Source of the DNA: Cupriavidus taiwanensis LMG 19424 | Lineage (GTDB): Bacteria > Pseudomonadota > Gammaproteobacteria > Burkholderiales > Burkholderiaceae | Direction of reading: 5' to 3' | Length of the DNA: 64,000 bases | Assembly (NCBI RefSeq): GCF_000069785.1 | Contig: NC_010530.1 | Location: 862,001-926,000 of the forward strand | In this document: positions 43,976-52,903 of the stretch, piece after piece | How positions within the stretch are numbered: the stretch's first letter is position 1 | Layout of the letters: each line of letters opens with the position of its first letter | The notes under the pieces: model-generated | What the model saw: the letters and a program-made list of their open reading frames with translations, nothing else | What the model was told of the DNA's origin: nothing | Database searches by the model: none | Translations under genes and position numbers: made by a program

Positions 43976-44761
43976 ATGTTCGGAAAAAGCGAAAACCGCG
44001 ATGACTACCAGGCGATAGCGCAACCGGTCGGCGGCATGGCGCGCAAGCTGAAGGATGGGTTCTATATCGCCCCGCATTCGCATCCGCGCGCGCAGCTGAT
44101 CTATGCCTATGTCGGGGCTATCCTGGTCACCACGGACTTCGGTTCGTGGGTCGTGCCGCCCCAGCGCGCCGTCTGGGTGCCTTGCAACGTCAAGCACGCC
44201 ATGCAGGCGTGCGGCGACGTGGAGATGCGCACCGTCTACGTTCGCGAAGATGCCGTACCGGGCGAGTTGCACGGCTGTTGCGTGGTCGCGGTGCCGCCGC
44301 TGCTGCGCGAGCTGATCTCGGCCGCCGTGCGCATGCCGCTGGCCTATGACGAAGGCAGCCGCGACGGCCTGGTGGTGCAGCTTTTGCTGCAGGAGTTGCG
44401 TCCGCTGTCGGTGGTCCCGCTGCATCTGCCAATGCCAAGGGACCCACGCCTGGGCAAGATCTGCGCGAAGATCCTCGACGATCCCTCGGACGAGACCTCG
44501 GTCCAGACGTGGAGCCGCTCGGTTGGCGCCAGCGAACGGACCATCATCCGTCTGTTTCCGGAAGAAACGGGGATGACGTATAGCCGCTGGAAGCAGCAGG
44601 CGCGGCTGATGGCCGCGGTTCGCCTGCTTGCCGAGGGTTGCCATGTCACGGACATCGCCCTTCAGCTTGGATACGAGAGTCCAAGCGCATTCAGCGCCAT
44701 GTTCAGACGAGCGCTTGGCATGACCCCCACCGAGTATTTCCGCGACCGGAGCGGCGAGTAG
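43976..44761 (+). CDS. AraC-family regulator with cupin-type N-terminal domain
   Basis: 261 residues. The N-terminal 100 residues form a small cupin (DGFYIAPHSHPRAQLIYAYVGAI, VVPPQRAVWVPCNVKHAMQ) with an HSH pair, and the C-terminal 100 residues hold the AraC double helix-turn-helix (WSRSVGASERTIIRLFPEETG and VTDIALQLGYESPSAFSAMF, then MTPTEYFRDR). It lies between the divergent hydrolase and the RidA-type operon on its own strand, so both may be under its control. No clear ribosome site precedes the ATG, suggesting low expression. Confidence 0.92.
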   Translation: MFGKSENRDDYQAIAQPVGGMARKLKDGFYIAPHSHPRAQLIYAYVGAILVTTDFGSWVVPPQRAVWVPCNVKHAMQACGDVEMRTVYVREDAVPGELHGCCVVAVPPLLRELISAAVRMPLAYDEGSRDGLVVQLLLQELRPLSVVPLHLPMPRDPRLGKICAKILDDPSDETSVQTWSRSVGASERTIIRLFPEETGMTYSRWKQQARLMAAVRLLAEGCHVTDIALQLGYESPSAFSAMFRRALGMTPTEYFRDRSGE

Positions 44762-44908
44762 GCCTCAGGCTGCCGGTTGGCATCTGCGCGACATCAGCTG
44801 GCGTCAAGGCGCGAATCGAGGCCTGGGCCCTGCGGCACAGTCTAGGTGCCGCCGGATGGCCAGCACCGTGCTTGCTCCGTCGGCATTTGTCCAAGTCGAG
44901 GAGTGAGT

Positions 44909-45373
44909 ATGTCAGTGATGGATCGTATCCAAGCAGCGGGCATCGTCCTGCCTGCCGCCGCAATGCCCAAGGCACTATATGTCCCGTACACGCTGCACCG
45001 TGGCTTGCTGACGATATCGGGACAGCTGCCGCTGCAGGACGGCAAGCCCGTGTTTGTCGGCAAGGTGCCCGGTGCGGTCAGCGTCGAGGCAGCGCAGGCG
45101 GCGGCTCGGCTTTGCCTGGCTAACCTGCTGGGCTGGGTGGCCGCCGCGGTCGATGGCGATTTCGAACGGATCCGGGGCATCGTGCGGGTAGGCGGCTACG
45201 TTGCAGCGGATCCGGGTTTCAACGATGCGCCGCTGGTGATCAACGCCGCGTCGGAGCTTCTCAACCGGATTTTTGCCGAGCGCGGGCGCCACGCCCGCCT
45301 TGCGCTCGGCGTGGCGAGCCTTCCGTTCGGTGCCCCGGTTGAGATCGAGGCAACCTTTGCACTGGACGCCTAG
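44909..45373 (+). CDS. RidA-family (YjgF/UK114) protein
   Basis: 154 residues. The RidA fold shows ALYVPYTLHRGLLTISGQLPLQDGKPVFVGKV, AARLCLANLLGWVAAAVDGD and RIRGIVRVGGYVAADPGF, and the late RHARLALGVASLPFGAPVEIEATF with the Arg that binds carboxylates in canonical RidA. RidA deaminates reactive enamines or imines; many homologues belong to aminoaromatic or pyrimidine catabolic operons. CGAGGAGTGAGT makes a strong start. It ends 3 bp before the PurA-like gene, forming the first gene of a three-gene operon. Confidence 0.92.
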   Translation: MSVMDRIQAAGIVLPAAAMPKALYVPYTLHRGLLTISGQLPLQDGKPVFVGKVPGAVSVEAAQAAARLCLANLLGWVAAAVDGDFERIRGIVRVGGYVAADPGFNDAPLVINAASELLNRIFAERGRHARLALGVASLPFGAPVEIEATFALDA

Positions 45374-45376
45374 GCG

Positions 45377-46756
45377 ATGGGCGCCGCGACAAAGACCGGC
45401 TATGCCGACGTCCTGGTGGGCCTGCAATTTGGCGACGAGGGCAAGGCCCGAATCGTTGATCACCTCGCTGCCGGGTATGACGTGATTGCGCGTTTCAATG
45501 GCGGGGCCAACGCCGGACATACCATCGCCACGCCCTCCGGTGCGCTGCGGCTGCGGCAAGTGCCTTCTGGCGTGCTGCACCCTGGCGTTGCGCTTTACAT
45601 CGGCTCGGGTTGCGTGGTTGGGTTGCAGCAGCTGGCATCCGAGATTGCGATGCTGGCGGCCCAAGGTATCAGCCTGGAGGGACGGCTGACAATCAGCGAC
45701 AGGTGTCCGCTGGTTCAGCCGCGGCATGTGCTGGCGGACCGCCGCGATGGCGCACGGATCGGCACCACCGGCAACGGCATCGGTCCGTGCTACGCCGATC
45801 TGGCGGCCCGGATGCGGGGCGCTGAGCGTGTTGCGTTCCAGTTGCGCGACCTGTGGTGTGACGAGGGCCGGGTATTCGAACTGATGACCCGGCTGGCATC
45901 GCAGGCCGACGACGATGACGAAGCCATAGCGGCGATGGTGGACGGCATGCGCCACGCGTGGAGGGTGGTTCGGCCGTTCGTGACGAATGATGCTGTCGCG
46001 CTGTTGCGGCGCGTCGAGGCCGGTGCAAGGGTACTGTTCGAGGGCGCGCAGTCGGTGATGCTGGATGTGGTGCATGGCGTCCAGCCGTGGGTCACGTCCA
46101 GCCACACGCTCCCCGCCTATGCCTACGTAGGCGGAGATCTGCCGTGCCGCTATCACCGCAAGACCATCGGCGTGGCCAAGGCCATCGTCTCCCGGGTCGG
46201 CAACGGCCCGCTGCCGACCGAACTGGGCGGGCAGCGTTCCGAAGCCTATTGCGCCGCGGCGGCACATGCGGGCCGCGGCCGCGCCGACGAAGCGGCAAGC
46301 CACGATCCGCTGAAGTTGCTCGCCGAAGCGGATGCATTCTCGACCGGCGTGGCGATCCGGATGCTGGCGAACGAGTACGGCACCGGCACCGGCCGGCCAC
46401 GGCGCGTGGGCCTGCTTGACGTTGCGCAACTGCAGCGCGCGATACAGCAGGCCGGCGTCGACGAGGTGTATCTCAACAAATGCGACAGCCTGGCCGCCTT
46501 TTCCCATACGCCCGAGCGTTGCATTCCGGTAATCGTCGCTGGCGAGGCCGGTAGCGCAAGCCAGCGCGTGCTGCAATTTCCCGCGTTTGCGCACGGCTCC
46601 ATACCGACGGATGCCGCCTCGCCGCTGCCCCCGCAGCTTGAAGCGCTGCTCGCATGGCTGGCGCACGCCATCGGCCGGCCCCTGCGCGGCATCGGACTAG
46701 GACCGGAACGCGCGCAAATGCGGCTTCTTGAACCCAACCAGCAGACCACACCATGA
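45377..46756 (+). CDS. Divergent adenylosuccinate synthetase paralogue
   Basis: 459 residues of the PurA fold. Seen: phosphate loop GDEGKAR (19-25; PurA has GDEGKGK), catalytic Asp20 and His48 (AGHT), TTGNGIGP (130-137), FEGAQSVMLD (221-230), VSRVGNGPLPTELGG (271-285) and LNKCD (366-370) in place of the guanine-binding TKLD. The aspartate loop reads NEYGTGTGRPRR (332-343), where housekeeping enzymes have GATTGRRRR. The C-terminal 90 residues are also different. PurA couples GTP hydrolysis to joining an amine to an activated oxo group; here the substrate is probably not IMP plus aspartate. It sits between RidA and a flavoprotein with 3-bp and ATGA junctions. Confidence 0.85.
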   Translation: MGAATKTGYADVLVGLQFGDEGKARIVDHLAAGYDVIARFNGGANAGHTIATPSGALRLRQVPSGVLHPGVALYIGSGCVVGLQQLASEIAMLAAQGISLEGRLTISDRCPLVQPRHVLADRRDGARIGTTGNGIGPCYADLAARMRGAERVAFQLRDLWCDEGRVFELMTRLASQADDDDEAIAAMVDGMRHAWRVVRPFVTNDAVALLRRVEAGARVLFEGAQSVMLDVVHGVQPWVTSSHTLPAYAYVGGDLPCRYHRKTIGVAKAIVSRVGNGPLPTELGGQRSEAYCAAAAHAGRGRADEAASHDPLKLLAEADAFSTGVAIRMLANEYGTGTGRPRRVGLLDVAQLQRAIQQAGVDEVYLNKCDSLAAFSHTPERCIPVIVAGEAGSASQRVLQFPAFAHGSIPTDAASPLPPQLEALLAWLAHAIGRPLRGIGLGPERAQMRLLEPNQQTTP

Positions 46757-47379
46757 CAAGTTCAACCCCCGCCTACCTGCGCGGCGAGATGCGCAGGACC
46801 GACCTGGCCTGGACCGACTGGCCGGCCATCGAAGCCTTTCTGAAGGATGAGCTGATCTGCCGCGTGGCGGTGCATGACGAACCGTACCCCTATGTCACGG
46901 CGCAGAGTTTTACCTTCACCGGCGACGCGTTCCTGATCCACAGTTCCAGGTTCGGCAAGCTTGCCGCCGCGATCCGGGCGAACCCGCTGGTCACGATCGA
47001 AATCGATCGGCCCGTGGCCTTGCTGAAGGCGCCGAAGGGCCAGAACACCAGCCTCGAGTATTTCAGCGTCATCGCGCGCTGTGAAGTCCGGCTGCGTGAC
47101 AGTACCGAGGAGGTGCGCGCGCATCAGTACCAGGCGCTGGACAAGTTCCGGCCCGAGAAGGACTACTCGCCGATCGAGGACGGCGCGGCCAGCCAGATCG
47201 TGGCCTATCGCTGCGAGATCCGCGAGTTGAGCGCGAAGAAGCGCATCCTCGCTGACGGACAGTATTCGCCGCCAGGGCAGCCGCGCGCGCCGTACCTGCG
47301 CTATCCGTTCCAGTCCGGTGCGACGCTGTCCGGTCTGCCGCCGGAAGCGTTCGATCCCCGTCGGTTTGGGGGGAAGTAG
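46753..47379 (+). CDS. Pyridoxamine 5'-phosphate oxidase-like (Nim-type) flavoprotein
   Basis: 208 residues with the split-barrel FMN fold. The start GEMRRTDLAWTDWPAIEAFLKDE and CRVAVHDEPYPYVTAQSFTFTGDAFLIHSS resemble the NimA/PNPOx group, whose members bind FMN, F420 or PLP and in some cases reduce nitro groups. The C-terminal QYSPPGQPRAP ... PPEAFDPRRFGGK is an extra tail. Its ATG overlaps the stop of the PurA-like gene (ATGA), so the three proteins RidA, PurA-like and this one are made together. A terminator follows 21 bp after the stop. Confidence 0.85.
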   Translation: MTSSTPAYLRGEMRRTDLAWTDWPAIEAFLKDELICRVAVHDEPYPYVTAQSFTFTGDAFLIHSSRFGKLAAAIRANPLVTIEIDRPVALLKAPKGQNTSLEYFSVIARCEVRLRDSTEEVRAHQYQALDKFRPEKDYSPIEDGAASQIVAYRCEIRELSAKKRILADGQYSPPGQPRAPYLRYPFQSGATLSGLPPEAFDPRRFGGK

Positions 47380-47400
47380 GGCTCGCGATCGCATGACATG

Positions 47401-47427
47401 AAGAGGTGCTTCGGCACCTCTTTTTTT
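47401..47427 (+). terminator. Strong intrinsic terminator of the RidA/PurA-like operon
   Basis: AAGAGGTGC (47401-47409) and GCACCTCTT (47414-47422) form a perfect 9-bp stem with the extra-stable TTCG tetraloop, followed by a T run up to 47427. This is a textbook Rho-independent terminator and marks the operon end, separating it from the MFS gene downstream. Confidence 0.93.
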
Positions 47428-47562
47428 GTGCTCGGTGGCTCGGCACAAGCTCCTCCGATGCATTGGCGCCTGCGAGACAGACCTTGGCGTTCCGGCGCGC
47501 GTCGCGCACGTGGCCGCAAGCGACAGTAGCGAGCGATAGCGCAACCACGCGTTATTGCTTGC

Positions 47563-47584
47563 GCCAGTGCCATAGAGCACTGGC
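47563..47584. promoter_or_regulatory. Inverted repeat in the MFS leader
   Basis: GCCAGTGC (47563-47570) and GCACTGGC (47577-47584) pair perfectly with a 6-base spacer, ending about 10 bases before the TGGAGACAAG ribosome site of the MFS gene. It could be an operator or an RNA hairpin controlling translation. Confidence 0.5.
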
Positions 47585-47605
47585 ACTAGAACGACTGGAG
47601 ACAAG

Positions 47606-48979
47606 ATGAAGCACACCCCTCTCGAGCTGATGCGCGTGCGCACCGGCGACCGCCTGGAACGGCTGCCCGTATGCGGGTATCACCGCCTTCTGTTTGCAAT
47701 CATTGCGCTGGCCTTCTTCTTCGACAATCTCGACCTGGCCATGATGACGTATTTGCTGGGTTCGATACGCACGGAGTTCGGCTTGACCGCTGCGCAAGCG
47801 GGCATGCTCGGAAGCGCCAGCTTTGTCGGCATGGCCCTCGGCGCGCTCAGTTCGGGAATGCTTGCCGACAGGTTCGGACGCAAGCCCGTGTTCCAGGTCA
47901 GCATGATCATCTGGGGCGTGGGCAGCTATCTCTGTTCGACCGCGAGCAACCCCATGGAACTGGGCGCATACCGGCTCTTGCTCGGCATCGGCATGGGCAT
48001 GGAGCTGCCACTGGCACAGACGCTGATGTCGGAGTTCATCCCGGCTCGGCAGCGCGGCAAGTACCTGGCATTGATGGACGGCAACTGGCCGATCGCGTTC
48101 ATCTGCGCTGGCCTGATGTCGTACTACGTGCTGAGCGCCTATACCTGGCGCACGATGTTCCTGCTTGGCGCGGTGCCGGCGCTCTTCCTGATCGTGGTGC
48201 GGCGCTTCGTGCCCGAGTCTCCGCGCTGGCTGGAATCGCAGGGGCGCCATGCCGAAGCCGCAGGGATCGTCGAACGTATCGAGCAGTCGGTGATGCGGCG
48301 GATGAAGCTTGATGCATTGCCGGAAGTCACTCCGGCGGCTGCGGCGGCGGAGCCGGAGGCAACGGGATTGCGCGTGCTGTGGTCGCGCGCGTACCGCAGC
48401 CGGACCCTGACTGTCTGGGGGCTGTGGTTCTTTGCCCTGCTGGGGTTCTACGGCCTCAATACGTGGATCGGCGCGCTGCTGCAGCAATCGGGGCTGGATG
48501 TGACCAAGTCCGTGTTGTACACGGTGTATATCTCGATCGGCGGGATTCCGGGCTTCCTTTGGGCGGCGTGGGTGGTGGAGCGCTGGGGACGCAAGCCTGC
48601 CTGCGTGGCGACGCTGGTCGGCGGGGCCTGCATGGTCTTTATCTATGGCCGGGTCGCTGGTTCGGCGTCGGAGCCGTTGGCGCTATTCCTCTCCGGCGGC
48701 ATGATGCAGTTCTTTATGTTCGGCATGTGGGCGGTGCTCTATACCTACACCCCGGAGCTCTATCCCACGCGCGCTCGCGCTTCTGGCTGTGGCATGGCTT
48801 CGACGGTGGGGCGCATCGGCTCGCTGCTGGGGCCGACGCTGGTGGGCCTGGTGCTGCCCGTCGCGGGGCAAGCTGGCGTGTTCTGCCTGGGCGCGCTGTG
48901 TTTCCTTGCCGCGGCGGCAATCGTGCTCCGGTTCGGCATCGAAACCCGCGGCAGGGCGCTGGAAGCGATTGCCGACTAA
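47606..48979 (+). CDS. MFS transporter (AAHS/sugar-porter-like organic acid carrier)
   Basis: 457 residues, twelve membrane segments. Motifs: FFFDNLDLAMMTYLLGSI in TM1, GMLADRFGRKPVF (motif A), PESPRWLESQGR and ELYPTRARASGCG. These match the large group of aromatic-acid and niacin-type importers. The position directly after the RidA/PurA-like operon suggests it could import that pathway's substrate, although a strong terminator separates the transcripts. The start follows TGGAGACAAG. The gene converges with the OsmC/Ohr gene. Confidence 0.88.
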   Translation: MKHTPLELMRVRTGDRLERLPVCGYHRLLFAIIALAFFFDNLDLAMMTYLLGSIRTEFGLTAAQAGMLGSASFVGMALGALSSGMLADRFGRKPVFQVSMIIWGVGSYLCSTASNPMELGAYRLLLGIGMGMELPLAQTLMSEFIPARQRGKYLALMDGNWPIAFICAGLMSYYVLSAYTWRTMFLLGAVPALFLIVVRRFVPESPRWLESQGRHAEAAGIVERIEQSVMRRMKLDALPEVTPAAAAAEPEATGLRVLWSRAYRSRTLTVWGLWFFALLGFYGLNTWIGALLQQSGLDVTKSVLYTVYISIGGIPGFLWAAWVVERWGRKPACVATLVGGACMVFIYGRVAGSASEPLALFLSGGMMQFFMFGMWAVLYTYTPELYPTRARASGCGMASTVGRIGSLLGPTLVGLVLPVAGQAGVFCLGALCFLAAAAIVLRFGIETRGRALEAIAD

Positions 48980-49023
48980 GGTACTGCCGGCGCGTCGTGG
49001 CGGCAGGTATCGGACGAGCTGCG

Positions 49024-49524
49024 TCATTCCACCACCGCCACGACGCTGGCAATGCCTTGCCTGGCCATCTTCACATAGGGGCAGAACCGCTCGGTATTGC
49101 GCACCAGTTCTTCCGCCAGCGCCCGGGCCACGCCCGGCATCCGGACGCGCACGTCAGCGACCAGCGCATAGGCGCCGTCCACCGGGTCGCGGCCCAAGGC
49201 GACCTTGACTTCCACGCTGGCGTTGTCGATACGGAGGCGGGCGCGCCGGGCCAGCAGGTACAGCGCGCCGTGGAAGCAGGCGGCATAGCCCGCGGCGAAC
49301 AACTGTTCCGGGTTGGTGCCGTGGCCCGGGCCGCCCAGCGCGGCCGGCAGCCGCAGGTCGAGGACGAGGTTGCCGTCATCGGAGCGCGCCACGCCGGAGG
49401 CGCGGCCGTGTCCGGTTTCCCCGCCCGTGACGGTGACGGTGGTGGTGTAGAGCGGATCGAAGCCCGGCCCGCGGTACTTGTCGAGCAGGCTCAGCGGAGG
49501 GGCTTGCAGCCCCTTGTTTGCCAT
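49024..49524 (-). CDS. OsmC/Ohr-family peroxide reductase
   Basis: 166 residues. The two reactive cysteines are in AACFHGAL (Cys83) and ERFCPYVK (Cys148), and the core FDPLYTTTVTVTGGETGHGRA ... LRLPAALGGPGHGTNPEQLFAAGYAA is the Ohr type. Ohr enzymes reduce organic hydroperoxides with lipoylated-protein partners in the cytoplasm. The NmrA-like gene lies 15 bp upstream on the same strand, so they are probably co-transcribed. No MarR-type OhrR gene is next to it; the GlxA-like regulator nearby may be involved. Confidence 0.92.
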   Translation of the reverse strand: MANKGLQAPPLSLLDKYRGPGFDPLYTTTVTVTGGETGHGRASGVARSDDGNLVLDLRLPAALGGPGHGTNPEQLFAAGYAACFHGALYLLARRARLRIDNASVEVKVALGRDPVDGAYALVADVRVRMPGVARALAEELVRNTERFCPYVKMARQGIASVVAVVE

Positions 49525-49539
49525 GGGCCCGCCCTGTGG

Positions 49540-50301
49540 TCATGCCGACGGCTGCTGGCGCTGGCGCAGCCATGCCTCGAAGCGGATCTTGCCGAGCCGC
49601 GCGGGGCCGTCGGGGACCAGCGTGCCGTCGTCCAGCTCGGCGCCGAAATAGCGGGCCGTGGCGTCGACGACCACCGTGCGCGGATCATCGGTGGCTTCGA
49701 GATAGCGTCGCGCCAGGTCGCTCAGCGCAAAGCGTTCCGGACCGGCGATATCGACGATGCCGTTGGCGGGATCGGCAAGCGAATGATCGGCCACGGCCTC
49801 GGCCACATCGTCGGAGGCAATCGGCTGGATCGACGCGGACGACAGGCGGACCGTATCGCCGTCGGCGCCCGACTGCACGATGCCGCCGATGAACTCGAGG
49901 AACTGCGTGGCGCGGACAATGGTGTAAGGGATGCCGGCGTTGCGGATCAGGGCTTCCTGCGCGATCTTGCCGCGGAAGTAGCCGCTCTGGGCGAGCTTGT
50001 CCGTGCCGACCACCGACAGCGCCACATGGTGCGCGACGCCGGCAGCCTTTTCCGCCGCCGCCAGATTGCGGCCCGAGGTCTCGAAGAAATGCAGGACGGC
50101 ATCGTCGGCGAACGACGGCGAATTGGCCACGTCCACGACCACCTTCGCGCCCTTCAGCGCCTGGTCGAGGCCGGCGCCGGTCAGCGTGTCGACGCCGGTC
50201 CTGGGCGATGCCGCCACCACCTCGTGGCCCTGCGCGGCAAGGCGGGACACGACCTTGCTGCCGATCAGCCCGGTACCGCCAATCACAACGATCTTCATCA
50301 T
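49540..50301 (-). CDS. NmrA-like / atypical SDR NAD(P)-binding protein
   Basis: 253 residues. The Rossmann N-terminus MKIVVIGGTGLIGSKVVSRLAAQGHEVVAAS (GxxGxxG) is followed by TLTGAGLDQALKGAKVVVDVAN and the later YTIVRATQFLEF, as in atypical SDRs of the NmrA/complex-I type. It lacks the YxxxK catalytic pair in the usual place, so a redox-sensing role rather than catalysis is possible. It precedes the Ohr gene and follows 142 bp after the end of the GlxA-like regulator, all on the minus strand. Confidence 0.88.
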   Translation of the reverse strand: MMKIVVIGGTGLIGSKVVSRLAAQGHEVVAASPRTGVDTLTGAGLDQALKGAKVVVDVANSPSFADDAVLHFFETSGRNLAAAEKAAGVAHHVALSVVGTDKLAQSGYFRGKIAQEALIRNAGIPYTIVRATQFLEFIGGIVQSGADGDTVRLSSASIQPIASDDVAEAVADHSLADPANGIVDIAGPERFALSDLARRYLEATDDPRTVVVDATARYFGAELDDGTLVPDGPARLGKIRFEAWLRQRQQPSA

Positions 50302-50443
50302 GCACCTCGGTTCGGTTGGAAGGAGTGGGCAGGCAACCCATGTCCCATGCTAGGTGAACGAGGCGCGGCGCGGTAGCGCCGCCGGCGGATGCGCGGTGTT
50401 TCCCGTCCCGCACCAATCGCGTGGCCGGGCGGACCACGCGCCG

Positions 50444-51472
50444 TCAGCCGATGACCCCGGCGCGGTACGCGCTGGGCGAGACGCCCAGGTGGCGCTGGAA
50501 GGCCAGGCGCAACCGTTCCTCGCTGCCGAAGCCACATTGCCTGGCGATCTGGTCGACCGGCCGGTGCGGGTCCTGCAGCAGCCGCCGCGCGGCTTCCAGC
50601 CGGAAATGCTCCACCCCCTTGGCCGGCGTGCGGCCGGTCTGCTGCTTGTACACCCGTGCAAAGTTGCGCGGGCTCATGCCGGCCTGCTCGGCAAGCTGCT
50701 CCACCGACAGGGTCTCCCGCGACAGGTTCTCGACGATCCAGAGATGAAGGGCCTCGAACAACGGCACCTGCCGGCTCTGCGTCAGCAGCATTTCGCTGAG
50801 CTGGGGCTGGCCCCCGGGGCGCTTGATGAACACCGCCAGTTCCCGCGCCGCGCTCAGCGAGATGTCGTGGCCATAGTCCGCTTCGACCAGCGCCAGCGCC
50901 ATGTCGATGCCGGTGGTCACACCGGCCGAGGTCCAGATCCGATCCTGGCGCACGAAGATGGCGTCCTGGTCCAGCGTGACCGCGGGAAAGCGCGCGCGGA
51001 ACGCCGCATGCATGGCCCAGTGGGTAGCCGCGCGCTTGCCGTCGAGCAGGCCCGCCTGCGCCAGCAGGAAGGCGCCGCTGCAGACCGAGGCGACGCGGGG
51101 CACCTGGACGGCGGCCTGCCGCAGCCAGGCGACCAGGGACGCGGCGCTGTCCAGCAGCGTGATCATCTCGGGCGCGCCGGGCAGGACGATGGTGTCGATG
51201 CGCCGCAGGTCGATGGCATCAAGCGGCAAAGTATCCACGGACGTGCCTTCGGCCGAGGCGGTCAGGCCGCCATGCTCGCTGGCCAGGTAAATGCGGTAGC
51301 CGGCCAGGCCGCGTTCGCGCGCGTAGCGCGACGCCGCCCAGAACGCGGTTTGCGGCCCGGTGAGGTCAAGCACGCTCATGCCGGGAAAGGCGACGAACAG
51401 CAGGCCCCGCGGGTGGTGGTCGAACGGCAGGGCAGAGTCGTGTGCGGCGGGCGCAGATGCGGAACGGGCCAT
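50444..51472 (-). CDS. GlxA-type AraC-family regulator with DJ-1/PfpI domain
   Basis: 342 residues. The N-terminal 190 residues form a DJ-1/PfpI amidotransferase-like domain (GLLFVAFPGMSVLDLTGPQTAFWAA, VASVCSGAFLLAQAGLLDGKRAATHW with the nucleophile-elbow Cys), and the C-terminal 110 residues carry the AraC helix-turn-helices (VEQLAEQAGMSPRNFARVYKQQTG and VDQIARQCGFGSEERLRLAF). The group includes GbdR, ArgR and FtrA. It is divergent from the LysR gene at 51757 and upstream of the NmrA/Ohr pair. Confidence 0.93.
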   Translation of the reverse strand: MARSASAPAAHDSALPFDHHPRGLLFVAFPGMSVLDLTGPQTAFWAASRYARERGLAGYRIYLASEHGGLTASAEGTSVDTLPLDAIDLRRIDTIVLPGAPEMITLLDSAASLVAWLRQAAVQVPRVASVCSGAFLLAQAGLLDGKRAATHWAMHAAFRARFPAVTLDQDAIFVRQDRIWTSAGVTTGIDMALALVEADYGHDISLSAARELAVFIKRPGGQPQLSEMLLTQSRQVPLFEALHLWIVENLSRETLSVEQLAEQAGMSPRNFARVYKQQTGRTPAKGVEHFRLEAARRLLQDPHRPVDQIARQCGFGSEERLRLAFQRHLGVSPSAYRAGVIG

Positions 51473-51756
51473 GGCAAGGATCGCGAAAGTCGGTCGATGT
51501 TATGCCAGGCGCGCGATCCGCGGCAAGGCGCGACGGCCGCTGTCGCGGCGCGTGCGACGCCTGCGCCACGAAGCGGCTGCGGCCTGGGTCTGGCGCATCG
51601 CCATGTCTGCATTGTTGCGTGCTGCAGCGGCCGGCTGGCAGAAATCGAGGGGCATCTGGCATTTACCCGGCCCGTGGCGGCTCAGTAAGATCCCGGCATG
51701 GTCATGCGCCGCGCAGCGTGGACCCGAACCCTGGCATTGCGCCGAAAGGCATTGAC

Positions 51757-52869
51757 ATGGACATCGTCGTTCCCGATCTCCGTCCGGCGTCCCCCGCCAG
51801 GCGCGCCGGCCCGGACATGGGCAGATCCGGCCAGTTGCAACGGGGGCAGCAGCACGGCCGGCGCGAGGGCGTGCCCGACCGCGCCCCCGACCGCGCCGAC
51901 GGCTTGTCCGCCAGCTTCGCAGCCAGCTATGCCGGCATCATCGCCTTCATGGCGGTGGCCACCGAAGGCAGCTTCTCCAGGGCGGGCGAGCGGCTCGGCA
52001 TCGGCCGCTCCGCGGTCAGCCGCAATGTGCAGAAGCTGGAAACGCAACTGAGCACACGGCTGTTCCTGCGCACCACGCGTTCCACCCGGCTGACGCGCGA
52101 GGGCGAGCGCTTCTTCGAGAACTGCCACCAGGGCGTGGCGCAAATCGTCGAAGCCATGAACGACATGCTCGCGCTGCGCCAGGGGCCGCCCCGCGGCCTG
52201 CTGCGCATCAGCGCGGCCACCGGCTTCGGGCGCAAGGTGGTGGCACCGCTGCTGACGCGGTTCTCGGCGGCCTATCCGGAGATCTCGCTTGACCTGCTGC
52301 TGGACGACCGCCCGCTGGACTTCGCGGCGGAGAAGATCGACGTGGCGTTCCGCAACGGGCGTATCGAGGATTCCAGCACCATCGCCAGGCAACTGATCCC
52401 GATGCAGATGGCGGTGTGCGCGTCGCCGGCGTATGCCGCGCGGCACGGCTTGCCGCTGACGCTGGACGATCTTGTCCGGCATCAATGCATCCATACCCGG
52501 GTCGGCGGCGCGCGCGTGCTGGAATGGGAGTTCAAGGTGGACGGCCACCTGCGCAAGCTGCTGCCTGCCGGCAGGCTGACCTTCAACGATCCGGATCTGG
52601 TGCTCGCGGCGGTGCTGGACGGGCTGGGCCTGGCGCAGATGGCAGGCTATCAGGTGTGCGAGCCGATCGCCCGCGGCGCGCTGGTCACCGCGCTGGGCCG
52701 GCATGCGCCGGACGATCGCGGCCATTATCTCTGCTACCTGAGCCGGCAGCACCTGCCGTCGCGCATCCGCGTGTTCGTCGACTTCATGACGGACGCGATC
52801 CGGTCGCAGAACCTGCACTGCCTGGCGGACTTCGGCATGGACTATGCGAAGGCGGGTCCGGGTGGCTGA
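51757..52869 (+). CDS. LysR-family regulator with long N-terminal extension
   Basis: 370 residues, about 60 more than usual. The helix-turn-helix begins near residue 60 (IIAFMAVATEGSFSRAGERLGIGRSAVSRNVQKLE), preceded by a Pro/Arg/Gly-rich stretch with no similarity. The HTH and effector domains follow the DsdC/LrhA-like pattern. An AAAGG site lies before the ATG at 51757, but starts further down (for instance ATG at 51817) are possible. It converges with the aconitase-family gene, 34 bp apart. Confidence 0.8.
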   Translation: MDIVVPDLRPASPARRAGPDMGRSGQLQRGQQHGRREGVPDRAPDRADGLSASFAASYAGIIAFMAVATEGSFSRAGERLGIGRSAVSRNVQKLETQLSTRLFLRTTRSTRLTREGERFFENCHQGVAQIVEAMNDMLALRQGPPRGLLRISAATGFGRKVVAPLLTRFSAAYPEISLDLLLDDRPLDFAAEKIDVAFRNGRIEDSSTIARQLIPMQMAVCASPAYAARHGLPLTLDDLVRHQCIHTRVGGARVLEWEFKVDGHLRKLLPAGRLTFNDPDLVLAAVLDGLGLAQMAGYQVCEPIARGALVTALGRHAPDDRGHYLCYLSRQHLPSRIRVFVDFMTDAIRSQNLHCLADFGMDYAKAGPGG

Positions 52870-52903
52870 TGCCGGCAGCGGTGCCGGCGCATCAGGCTGA
52901 TGC

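Noticed and set aside
45377..46756. PurA-like protein as phage PurZ (aminoadenine genome synthesis)
   Set aside because: No phage or nucleotide-metabolism genes nearby, and the catalytic Asp is kept in a bacterial PurA-like context; catabolic neighbours fit better.
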